Source: an uncultured Chloroflexota bacterium
GTDB taxonomy: Bacteria > Chloroflexota > Anaerolineae > Aggregatilineales > Phototrophicaceae
DNA: 6,318 nt
Direction of reading: 5' to 3'
Assembly (NCBI GenBank): GCA_937927665.1
Contig: CALBRY010000354.1
Span: 1 to 6,318 of the forward strand
The notes below the pieces were generated by a model. It saw nothing but the letters and a program-made list of their open reading frames with translations. It ran no database searches and was not told where the DNA came from. This document shows, one piece after another, positions 1 to 5,554 of the stretch; within the stretch, counting starts at the first letter, position 1, and each line of letters begins with the position of its first letter. The position numbers and the translations under genes are program-made.

Positions 1-70
1 CCGCGTTTGAACTCCGATGCACACTGCGGCAGAATTAGCAGCACACGGCTGCATAGTAGAAATCTTAAAA
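1..70. other. Left edge, likely 3' end of an upstream gene or short intergenic gap
   Basis: Two plus-strand frames close here, at TGA 8-10 and TAG 36-38. Either could be the end of an upstream gene such as the acyl-CoA dehydrogenase that usually accompanies this kinase pair; too little is visible to choose. A 5-bp hairpin (GCAGC 38-42 with GCTGC 48-52) overlaps the second stop. No promoter is convincing, which fits an operon continuing from the left. Confidence 0.3.
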
Positions 71-1096
71 ATGACCATGACTTCTCCTTCGGATGCACTT
101 CAAACGCATCTCACCGAGTTTTTGCAGACGCAAAGCGGGCAAACCGTTTTGATCACGTTTGCCGCGCCACTTGCCGGAGGTGCATCCCGCGATATGTGGC
201 GCATCGATGCGTCATTTGATGGCGTGCCGCACACCTTCGTCTTGCGCCGCGATCTGCCGACACAAATGGTTGAAAGAGCGCTCACCCGTGAGCAGGAATT
301 CGCGGTTATGTCGGCGGCGCATGCGTTAGGCGTCAAAGTCGCGCAGCCGCGTTATCTCTGCACCGATCCGGCGGTCTTGGGGGGCGCATTCTTCTTGATG
401 GATTGGATCGACGGGATCGCCATCGGTCGAAAAGTCGTGAACGCGCCCGAACTCGCCGAAGCGCGGCGCGTGCTGCCCGATCAACTGGCGGATCAACTGG
501 CGCGCATTCATCGCATCGATCCCGCACCGTTTGATTTTCTGCCCCGCTCCCGCGCCGGGTTGACTCCCGCACAGCAGGCGATCACCGAAACACGCGAGGC
601 ACTTCAGGCGCTCCGCGTCGAAAGCCCGATCTTCGAATTTCTTCTGCGATGGGCAGAACGTCATGCGCCGCCGCCGAGCGCGATCACGTTTATTCATGGC
701 GATTTCCGCATCGGTAACGTGATGGTCAATGCCGCTGGATTAGCCGCCGTCGCCGATTGGGAATTCTGTCATGTGGGTGATCCTGCCGAAGAACTCGGTT
801 ATCTTTGTATGCGCGATTGGCGTTTCGGAAATGGTCGGATGCGTTTGGGCGGCATCGGTGAACGTGAGCCGTTTTTGCGCGCTTATGAATCGGCAAGCGG
901 GCGCAGCATCGACCGCGCCGCCGTCGATTGGTGGGAACTGCTCGGCAATATCCGTTGGGGGGCGATCTGTCTTTCGCAAGCGGAACGCCATTTGAGCGGA
1001 CGTGATCCGAGTGTCGAACTCGCCAGCTTGGGGCGGCGGTCGATCGAAATGCAGTACGAAGCGCTCACGATGATTGAACGAATGGGGAAAGCCTAA
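71..1096 (+). CDS. APH-fold phosphotransferase family protein (ACAD10/11-associated type)
   Basis: Putative cytoplasmic small-molecule kinase of the aminoglycoside phosphotransferase fold, about 341 residues and complete. The catalytic core is visible: the Brenner-type loop HGDFRIGNVM at residues 209-218 (catalytic D211, metal-binding N216) and the metal-binding DWE at 229-231, followed by the GDPAEELGYL stretch typical of the family. The N-lobe has GGASRDMWR (36-44) as the nucleotide-loop equivalent and VLRRD (57-61), with arginines where classic APH enzymes have lysine; this is normal in the ACAD10/11-like branch. Members of that branch are tied to 4-hydroxy-acid and fatty-acid catabolism, where the kinase phosphorylates a hydroxyacyl substrate before an acyl-CoA dehydrogenase acts; applying that here is inference. 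It is not expected to be a drug-resistance enzyme. The next gene starts 2 bases after the stop, so they are co-transcribed. An ATG at 17 is in frame and ATG 77 is also possible. None has a strong ribosome binding site; 71 fits the usual N-terminus best. Confidence 0.9.
   Translation: MTMTSPSDALQTHLTEFLQTQSGQTVLITFAAPLAGGASRDMWRIDASFDGVPHTFVLRRDLPTQMVERALTREQEFAVMSAAHALGVKVAQPRYLCTDPAVLGGAFFLMDWIDGIAIGRKVVNAPELAEARRVLPDQLADQLARIHRIDPAPFDFLPRSRAGLTPAQQAITETREALQALRVESPIFEFLLRWAERHAPPPSAITFIHGDFRIGNVMVNAAGLAAVADWEFCHVGDPAEELGYLCMRDWRFGNGRMRLGGIGEREPFLRAYESASGRSIDRAAVDWWELLGNIRWGAICLSQAERHLSGRDPSVELASLGRRSIEMQYEALTMIERMGKA
1084..1089 (+). promoter_or_regulatory. Ribosome binding site for the DUF6285-like gene, inside the upstream gene
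   Basis: GGGGAA lies within the last codons of the phosphotransferase gene, 9 bases before the ATG at 1099. It supports that start and suggests translational coupling between the two genes. Confidence 0.5.
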
Positions 1097-1098
1097 TC

Positions 1099-1521
1099 AT
1101 GTACGATAAACCCACTTTGAGCGAACTCATCGACGCGGCACGCGGGCATCTGGAAGCGCACATTATCCCGGCAATCAAGGGCGATGCGCGCTTGTACTTT
1201 CAAACACTGGTCGCGGTCAATGTGCTGAAAATCGCAGAACGAGAGATCGCGCTGCATTCACTCCATACCCGCGCGGCTTGGTCACGCTTGAATGCGCTGT
1301 TTTATGAGGTAGCATCGTATCCTGAAGACCCGCAAGCGGTTGAAGTCCGCTTACAGGAACGGGATCAGCGGTTGTGTAATGCCATTCGTGCAGGTGAATA
1401 CGACGCTCCTGAACGTGAACGGGCGTTATTTGATCATCTAAAAGCCTTGGCGCGTGAAGGAATGGAAGTCGCGAATCCAAAACTCATGGCGACTATCGAC
1501 GAGGAAGAACGCACAGGTTAA
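1099..1521 (+). CDS. DUF6285-like protein paired with the phosphotransferase
   Basis: Small soluble, largely helical protein of 140 residues with no signal peptide or membrane segment. The opening YDKPTLSELIDAARGHLE, the central VAVNVLKIAEREI (about residues 38-50) and the ending ALAREGMEVANPKLM match my memory of DUF6285. That family is usually encoded directly after an ACAD10/11-type phosphotransferase and near an acyl-CoA dehydrogenase; its biochemical role is not established. The start ATG is 2 bases after the stop of the kinase gene, the usual spacing of an obligate pair, so it may be a subunit, stabiliser or regulator of the kinase, which is inference. No catalytic motif stands out. The gene ends 6 bases before a long hairpin that probably closes the transcription unit. 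The family name is from recognition of the sequence pattern only; the pairing strengthens it. Confidence 0.8.
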   Translation: MYDKPTLSELIDAARGHLEAHIIPAIKGDARLYFQTLVAVNVLKIAEREIALHSLHTRAAWSRLNALFYEVASYPEDPQAVEVRLQERDQRLCNAIRAGEYDAPERERALFDHLKALAREGMEVANPKLMATIDEEERTG

Positions 1522-1526
1522 CGCCG

Positions 1527-1578
1527 TGCGCGGGTAAGCATCAAGGATGAAAAAGATGATTGGGATGCTTCCCGCGCA
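1527..1578. terminator. Long hairpin between convergent genes, likely bidirectional terminator
   Basis: The left arm 1527-1542 and right arm 1564-1578 pair over 15 base pairs (TGCGCGGG with CCCGCGCA, then AAGCATC with GATGCTT), interrupted only by one bulged T at 1535. The loop is 21 bases. It starts 5 bases after the stop of the plus-strand gene and ends 12 bases before the stop of the convergent minus-strand gene. Neither side has a real T-tract, so it is not a textbook intrinsic terminator. It may stop transcription by structure alone or protect the 3' ends of the mRNAs. Confidence 0.6.
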
Positions 1579-1590
1579 TAAAAAGACTCA

Positions 1591-2106
1591 TTAGCGCAGT
1601 CGTTCCGTTGCATCCAAGAGTTGTTCACTATCGCGGACAATTCGGCGCGCAATCAGGTCATCGCGCATCGCCTCGCGGCGTGCATACGTTAATGAAACCA
1701 TCAGCATGCGGCGCAGCCGCCGCGCGTCTGTAAAATCATCATCGGGGTGGCTTTCACCCTCGGGTGTAAGGTCAGAGAGTTCAGCTTGAAAAGCAAATGC
1801 AAGCGTAATGGCAAGGCGGATCAGATACTCCAGCGCACCGCGATCTGCGCCCGCAAGTTCCGGCAGATCAGCGATCGGGGATTGGACGAGGAGTCCTGTC
1901 AATACACGACGAATCTGTTCCTGAACTTCATCAAGGTAATCAGCCGGAGAAAGTTCTTCACCTTCAATCAACCAATCCTCGAACATCCCCCGCACGTGTT
2001 CGGCTATCGCCGTTGCATCCAGCGTCTCGATTTCGTGCAAATCGAGTGACTCCGTAATAAACTGGATGAATGGGTTTCGTGACGAGTTTTCGCGTTCCGC
2101 CTTCAT
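1591..2106 (-). CDS. Hypothetical acidic helical protein, 171 aa
   Basis: I do not recognise this protein. It is predicted soluble and mostly alpha-helical, with no signal peptide and no cysteine. It has an acidic N-terminal half (about residues 20-65), a short more hydrophobic helix (about 93-108, YLIRLAITLAFAF), an acidic linker (about 111-127) and an arginine-rich C-terminal third (RRLRRMLM, YARREAMRDD, RRIVRD). The charge split could suit self-association or binding of a partner, but no catalytic or DNA-binding motif is evident. The start at 2106 is chosen because AGGAG lies 6 bases upstream; the frame stays open 8 codons further to 2130 but without such a site. It is convergent with the kinase operon and divergent from the permease, so it is probably transcribed alone. 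Confidence 0.75.
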   Translation of the reverse strand: MKAERENSSRNPFIQFITESLDLHEIETLDATAIAEHVRGMFEDWLIEGEELSPADYLDEVQEQIRRVLTGLLVQSPIADLPELAGADRGALEYLIRLAITLAFAFQAELSDLTPEGESHPDDDFTDARRLRRMLMVSLTYARREAMRDDLIARRIVRDSEQLLDATERLR

Positions 2107-2112
2107 GGTGTA

Positions 2113-2117
2113 CTCCT
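2113..2117 (-). promoter_or_regulatory. Strong ribosome binding site of the 171-aa gene
   Basis: On the minus strand the sequence reads AGGAG followed by TACACC and ATG, a 6-base spacing. This decides the start at 2106 over the upstream in-frame alternative at 2130. Confidence 0.75.
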
Positions 2118-2169
2118 GGAGAATCAACACATCTACGGATAAGATACGCGGGAAAGCTGCGGGGTTTCC

Positions 2170-2259
2170 ATGAAGATTTTTGATGACGGGGAAGAATTCG
2201 CGTTATTTGAAGAAGATACCTGCTTTTTGTCATGGGTCAAGTGGGTGATCCTTAAATAG
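2170..2259 (+). CDS. Possible 29-aa small protein or leader peptide upstream of the permease
   Basis: An ATG-initiated frame of 29 codons begins MKIFDDGEEF, continues ALFEEDTC, and ends in a tryptophan-containing hydrophobic-basic tail (SWVKWVILK) before TAG. GGGG at 2161-2164 sits 5 bases before the ATG and could serve as a weak ribosome binding site. The stop is 21 bases before the GTG of the permease, so the frame occupies much of the divergent intergenic region on the permease side. A frame this short can occur by chance, and I know no homologue. It could be a leader peptide controlling the permease, an independent small protein, or noise. Confidence 0.25.
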   Translation: MKIFDDGEEFALFEEDTCFLSWVKWVILK

Positions 2260-2261
2260 GT

Positions 2262-2270
2262 AGGAAGAAG
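2262..2270 (+). promoter_or_regulatory. Purine-rich ribosome binding site of the permease gene
   Basis: AGGAAGAAG ends 10 bases before the GTG at 2281. The spacing is slightly long, but no other start lies near it. The next in-frame ATG is 33 codons downstream and would delete the first membrane helix, so the GTG start is favoured. Confidence 0.5.
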
Positions 2271-2280
2271 ACTGAACAAC

Positions 2281-4095
2281 GTGATTTTATCCACATCTGA
2301 GATACTGCTCATTGTCATTGTTGGTGTGGCAATACTCCTCATTCTATCCAACCGCATCCGTTCGGATGTTGTCGCCATCATGGTTCTGCTGTCGCTTCAC
2401 CTTACGGGGGTACTGACCGCAGAGCAAGCATTCTCAGGATTTAGCCGTTCAGTGGTGTTTACGCTGATCGGTTTATTCATCATTTCGCACGCGCTGGAAG
2501 AAACCGGCGTGATCGCATGGCTCGCGGCACGCTTTAATCGCTTGACAGGCGGCGATGAAACCCGATCTATTCTGCTCATCATGGGAGCAGGCGCGCTGCT
2601 TTCGGTCGCTATGAATACGGTCGCGGTTGGCGCGCTGCTGCTGCCCGTCGCCGCACAAATGGCACGCGATTCCAATATTCGCGCTTCTAAACTGCTGATC
2701 CCGCTTTCGTATGGGACACTCCTCGGCGGCACGGCGACGATTTTTACAACGGCGAACATTGTCATGAGCGGCATTTTGCAGGATCAACAGCTTGGCGCGC
2801 TGACGTTCCGCGATTTCTTGCCAACAGGCATTTTGATCGCAGTCGGCGGCATCGCGTACATGCTGATCATCGGGCGAAACCTGCTCCCTGCCCGCGAAGG
2901 CATGGGGATTTCACCGAGTTCACGCGGATTGGCGCGCACGCTGGCGGAAACGTATCAACTGCAAGAGCGTATGTGGGAAGTGCGCGTCCTGCCGAATTCA
3001 AAGATCGCGCATCAACGGTTGATGGCGACTCAGATCGGGGAAGACCTCGGTTTAAGTGTGCTGGCAATCTGGCGCGGCGGTCATGCCATTCTTGCACCAT
3101 CTCCCAGTGATTTGATTGAGCCGAACGATACGCTGTTGATACTGGGGCGTGAAGACCGCGTGCGCGTTCTGCTGTTGTGGGGAACGACACTCGCCCGCAG
3201 TGAAAATGATCTTTCGACCCCGCGCCACGATGTTTCCGTCGATTTGACAGAGGTTGTTGTCGCGCCGCGCTCGTCGGTGATTGATAAATCGCTGTTTGAG
3301 ATCGGGTTTCGCAACAAATACGGCATGACGGCCGTCGCGCTGTGGCGCGGCGGTCGCAGCTACCGTACGGATGTCGGCAAATTCAACCTGCAAGAAGGCG
3401 ATGCGCTCTTAATGGTCGGTCAGGCGAAGCATATTCGCGCGCTTCAGCGTGACCGTGATTTCATCGTCTTGCAGAGCAGTCACGCCGCACAACCCGCCGC
3501 GCCGAATCGCGCGGTGATGTCGTTCGTAATCACCACGCTGGTGCTGCTCCTCTCCATCTTTGAGGTGCTGCGTACATCAGATGCGATGCTAATCGGCGCG
3601 CTGGCAATGGTGCTGACAGGCTGTTTGACGATGGATGAGGCATATCGCGGTGTTAGCTGGCGCGTGGTCTTTTTAATCGCCGGGATGATTCCGATTAGTA
3701 TTGCGATGATCGAAACCGGATTAGCGCAAAAACTCGGTAATCTGGTGGTGTCGGTCGCGCAGCCCTTCGGACCGCTCGCCTTGATTGCCGGGTTATTCCT
3801 GCTCACGATGTTGATCACGCAGGTGTTAAGCGGACAAGTGACGGCGATCATGATGGGTCCAATCGCAGTGACAGCGGCGCTGAGTATGGGGATTGATCCG
3901 CACGCGGTCGGTGTAGCGACGGCGACGGCATGTTCGGCGGCATTCTTGATCCCAACCGCGCACCCGATCAACGCGCTGATGATGGGTCCCGGCGGCTATG
4001 TCCCGTCCGATTTTGTCAAACCGGGGCTAGGACTCACGATCGTGATGTTTATTGCGCTGATGATCGGCATGGTGGTCTTCTGGGGCATCCGATAG
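2281..4095 (+). CDS. SLC13/DASS-type permease with two central RCK_C (TrkA_C) domains
   Basis: Polytopic inner-membrane anion transporter of 604 residues, the usual length for SLC13 permeases with a regulatory insert. The N-terminal membrane half covers about residues 6-205; it includes the re-entrant region LSVAMNTVAVGALLLPVA (107-124) and the SYGTLLGGTATIF stretch (143-155). Two cytosolic RCK_C/TrkA_C domains follow at about 225-305 and 318-392, each with a WRGG motif (264-267 and 355-358). The second membrane half spans about 412-603 and ends with the family signature AHPINALMMGPGGY (560-573). Relatives carry sulfate, dicarboxylates or other oxyanions, often with sodium; the substrate cannot be read here. 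The RCK_C domains probably bind a small ligand that gates transport. The second-half position usually holding SNT or SNN reads SGQ (517-519), which may alter ion coupling. The start is a GTG. The next gene on the strand begins 96 bases on. Confidence 0.92.
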   Translation: MILSTSEILLIVIVGVAILLILSNRIRSDVVAIMVLLSLHLTGVLTAEQAFSGFSRSVVFTLIGLFIISHALEETGVIAWLAARFNRLTGGDETRSILLIMGAGALLSVAMNTVAVGALLLPVAAQMARDSNIRASKLLIPLSYGTLLGGTATIFTTANIVMSGILQDQQLGALTFRDFLPTGILIAVGGIAYMLIIGRNLLPAREGMGISPSSRGLARTLAETYQLQERMWEVRVLPNSKIAHQRLMATQIGEDLGLSVLAIWRGGHAILAPSPSDLIEPNDTLLILGREDRVRVLLLWGTTLARSENDLSTPRHDVSVDLTEVVVAPRSSVIDKSLFEIGFRNKYGMTAVALWRGGRSYRTDVGKFNLQEGDALLMVGQAKHIRALQRDRDFIVLQSSHAAQPAAPNRAVMSFVITTLVLLLSIFEVLRTSDAMLIGALAMVLTGCLTMDEAYRGVSWRVVFLIAGMIPISIAMIETGLAQKLGNLVVSVAQPFGPLALIAGLFLLTMLITQVLSGQVTAIMMGPIAVTAALSMGIDPHAVGVATATACSAAFLIPTAHPINALMMGPGGYVPSDFVKPGLGLTIVMFIALMIGMVVFWGIR

Positions 4096-4104
4096 TGGGA
4101 ACGC

Positions 4105-4130
4105 GCCGTATACTTGATTCAGTGTATGCC
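4105..4130 (+). other. Weak RNA hairpin after the permease gene
   Basis: Bases 4105-4113 can pair with 4122-4130 over 8 of 9 positions if two G-U pairs are allowed, around an 8-base loop. It lies 9 bases past the permease stop. There is no T-tract, so a role as a partial terminator or mRNA-end structure between the permease and the secreted-protein gene is only a possibility. Confidence 0.25.
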
Positions 4131-4150
4131 CCGGAACATCTGTAGGCAGC

Positions 4151-4183
4151 ATGGAAGAACTCGATCCAGACACGTTATTCTAG
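4151..4183 (+). CDS. Possible 10-codon minicistron ahead of the secreted-protein gene
   Basis: The frame MEELDPDTLF ends with a TAG whose last two bases (4182-4183) are the first two of the AGGAG ribosome binding site of the next gene. A ribosome terminating there would be placed on that site, which could couple translation. Only a weak AGG precedes the ATG and the frame is short enough to arise by chance. Confidence 0.15.
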   Translation: MEELDPDTLF

Positions 4184-4186
4184 GAG
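4182..4186 (+). promoter_or_regulatory. Ribosome binding site of the secreted HExxH protein
   Basis: AGGAG is 5 bases before the ATG at 4192. It decides that start over an upstream in-frame TTG at 4114, which would also bury the signal peptide behind about 26 extra residues. Confidence 0.8.
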
Positions 4187-4191
4187 TCGCA

Positions 4192-5484
4192 ATGACCCGT
4201 TTTATCGCTATTGTGCTGCTGCTTTTGATCGCCATCCCGGTTATCGCGCAAGATGACGCGCCGGACGTGATCCCGCCCGAACTCGACGCGCATCTTGACG
4301 CGCTCGTGAGCATCACCGAACAGATACGCGGCTTGGATACGATCACGCCGATTGAGCGTGCGTTCCCCACCCGCGAAGATACGATCGCCTATCTCACACA
4401 GCTCTACGACGAGGCGCTCTCACTCGATGATTGGCAGCGGCAGGCGGCATTTTATGGCGCGCTCGATCTGCTGCCCGATGATGTCGATCTGCGCGATTTG
4501 TATTTGACTTTGCTCGGCAGTCAAGTTGCCGGTTTCTATGACACCGAAACGCGCTTGATGAACGTGCTGCCGCTCGGATTTCGCGGCGAAACCAACCTCG
4601 CCTTGACCGAGCAGATCATTTTCATCCACGAATACACCCACGCGCTGCAAGATCAGCATTTCCAAATTGATTCGCTGACGGAAACAGCGGACGAATCAGA
4701 ATTGAGTCCTGATCAATCGCTGGCGATCACCTCCCTGATCGAAGGGGACGCATCCGCCGTGATGACCGTGTATTCACAAGAAATTGCGATGCAAAATCCG
4801 CTTGCGGCGGTCGTCCTGCTTGCCGAAACATTCCAGAGCGGCGGCTTGACCCTGCCGGAAGGCACACCGGGAATGCTCGTGCGCGAACTCACGTTCCCGT
4901 ATGAAGCGGGGATGTCGTTCGTCACCGAACTGTATCAGGCGGGTGGATGGGAGGCGGTCAACGCGGCATATACGAATCTGCCGCTGTCTACCGAGCAGAT
5001 CATCCACCCGGAAAAATACCTAAGCGGCGAAGCACCGCTGATCGTCGATTACACACTGAGTGATACCCTGCCGGATTGGACGAGTTTGTATGACACGACG
5101 CTGGGAGAGTTCTACCTGCGTGAGCATCTCCGCTCCGGCTTGAACAGCCTCGAAGCGCGCGACGCGGCGGCAGGATGGGGCGGTGACCGTTTTCAACTGC
5201 TGATCAACCCGGAAACGGGCGATCAGGTGTGGACGCTGACCGCTTTATGGGACACGGTGGACGACGCCAACGAATTCTTCGATTACTACGTGGAACTCGG
5301 CGCTGAGGTGTTTGGCGAGCAGAACACGAGCGGGGAGAGACAACCGTGCTGGACATCCGAGGCGGAAACACGCTGCTTGATGCGCGTGCGCACCGGAGCG
5401 GCAGGCGATGACTGGATGATCGCCATTCTCAGCACCACAAATCCCGATCTGATGGATCAGCTCATCTGGCGGTATACGGGTTAA
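4192..5484 (+). CDS. Secreted HExxH/EGD protein, putative gluzincin-like metallopeptidase
   Basis: Exported protein of 430 residues. A signal peptide is clear: MTRF, a hydrophobic core at about residues 5-18, and a likely cleavage after VIA-Q near residue 19 or 20; there is no lipobox cysteine. The zinc-binding motif HEYTH lies at 146-150 (ligands H146 and H150, catalytic base E147), inside IIFIHEYTHALQDQHF. A conserved LIEGDA follows at 182-187, where E184 would be the third ligand in gluzincin arrangement, 34 residues after H150. Other blocks I associate with a family common in Chloroflexota and haloarchaea (Hvo_1808-like surface proteins) are STEQIIHPEKYL (266-277), GWGGDRFQLL (328-337) and ALWDTVDDANEFF (351-363). 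C386 and C395 could form a disulfide. Peptidase activity is inferred from the motif; the family's role is not established to my knowledge. It could be an extracellular or cell-wall-associated enzyme. It lies downstream of the permease, and a convergent gene follows. Confidence 0.8.
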   Translation: MTRFIAIVLLLLIAIPVIAQDDAPDVIPPELDAHLDALVSITEQIRGLDTITPIERAFPTREDTIAYLTQLYDEALSLDDWQRQAAFYGALDLLPDDVDLRDLYLTLLGSQVAGFYDTETRLMNVLPLGFRGETNLALTEQIIFIHEYTHALQDQHFQIDSLTETADESELSPDQSLAITSLIEGDASAVMTVYSQEIAMQNPLAAVVLLAETFQSGGLTLPEGTPGMLVRELTFPYEAGMSFVTELYQAGGWEAVNAAYTNLPLSTEQIIHPEKYLSGEAPLIVDYTLSDTLPDWTSLYDTTLGEFYLREHLRSGLNSLEARDAAAGWGGDRFQLLINPETGDQVWTLTALWDTVDDANEFFDYYVELGAEVFGEQNTSGERQPCWTSEAETRCLMRVRTGAAGDDWMIAILSTTNPDLMDQLIWRYTG

Positions 5485-5492
5485 AAAGCATC

Positions 5493-5554
5493 AACGCAAA
5501 GGCGCGAAGACGCTAAGTAATGCGTAGTTCTTTGCGCCCTCGCGCCTTTGCGTT
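5493..5554. repeat. Long palindrome made of degenerate 8-mers; probable bidirectional terminator or mobile repeat
   Basis: The arms 5493-5517 and 5530-5554 pair at 22 of 25 positions around a 12-base loop; the outer 15 pairs are perfect. Each arm is itself a tandem of three 8-mers: ACGCAAAG, GCGCGAAG and ACGCTAAG on the left (5494-5517), and CTTTGCGC, CCTCGCGC and CTTTGCGT on the right (5530-5553). It lies 8 bases after the stop of the secreted-protein gene, and its right arm contains two bases of the stop codon of the convergent gene. There is no flanking T-tract. Similar CTTTGCG-type 8-mer repeats are, from memory, scattered between genes of many environmental bacteria. It could act as a terminator for both genes, a REP/MITE-like element, or both. 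Confidence 0.75.

Larger units (their letters stand above)
2107..2280. promoter_or_regulatory. Divergent intergenic region between the 171-aa gene and the permease
   Basis: Both flanking genes are read outward from this 174-base stretch, so it must hold promoters for both, unless either is served from elsewhere. I see no hexamer pair good enough to name. The minus strand offers TATCTT at about 2138-2143 as a possible -10 without a matching -35, and the plus strand offers TTGATG with a poor partner 17 bases on. The right half also contains the 29-codon frame. Confidence 0.4.

Noticed and set aside
38..52. 5-bp hairpin at the left edge
   Set aside because: The stem is too short and has no T-tract; it is expected by chance in sequence of this composition.
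17..70. N-terminal extension of the phosphotransferase from ATG 17
   Set aside because: The added 18 residues do not fit the usual family N-terminus and no ribosome binding site precedes ATG 17. The frame is open there only because no stop happens to occur.
129..136. Copy of the 8-mer ACGCAAAG inside the phosphotransferase gene
   Set aside because: It is a single in-frame 8-mer in coding sequence with no tandem partner, so it is most likely chance rather than a relic of the 5493-5554 element.
326..697. 123-codon minus-strand frame inside the phosphotransferase gene
   Set aside because: It is antisense to a gene with clear catalytic motifs, and its Arg/Cys-rich translation has no family features.
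2180..2208. Possible sigma-70 promoter, TTGATG with TTATTT at 17-base spacing
   Set aside because: The -10 matches the consensus at only 2 of 6 bases and the -35 at 4 of 6, and the pair lies within the possible small ORF. Too weak to annotate.
3480..3971. 163-codon minus-strand frame inside the permease gene
   Set aside because: It lies antisense to the second membrane half, and its Ala/Ile/Thr/Ser-rich translation is the expected shadow of hydrophobic codons in the real gene.
4114..4191. N-terminal extension of the secreted protein from TTG 4114
   Set aside because: It would place 26 arginine- and cysteine-containing residues before a textbook signal peptide. AGGAG with good spacing supports ATG 4192.
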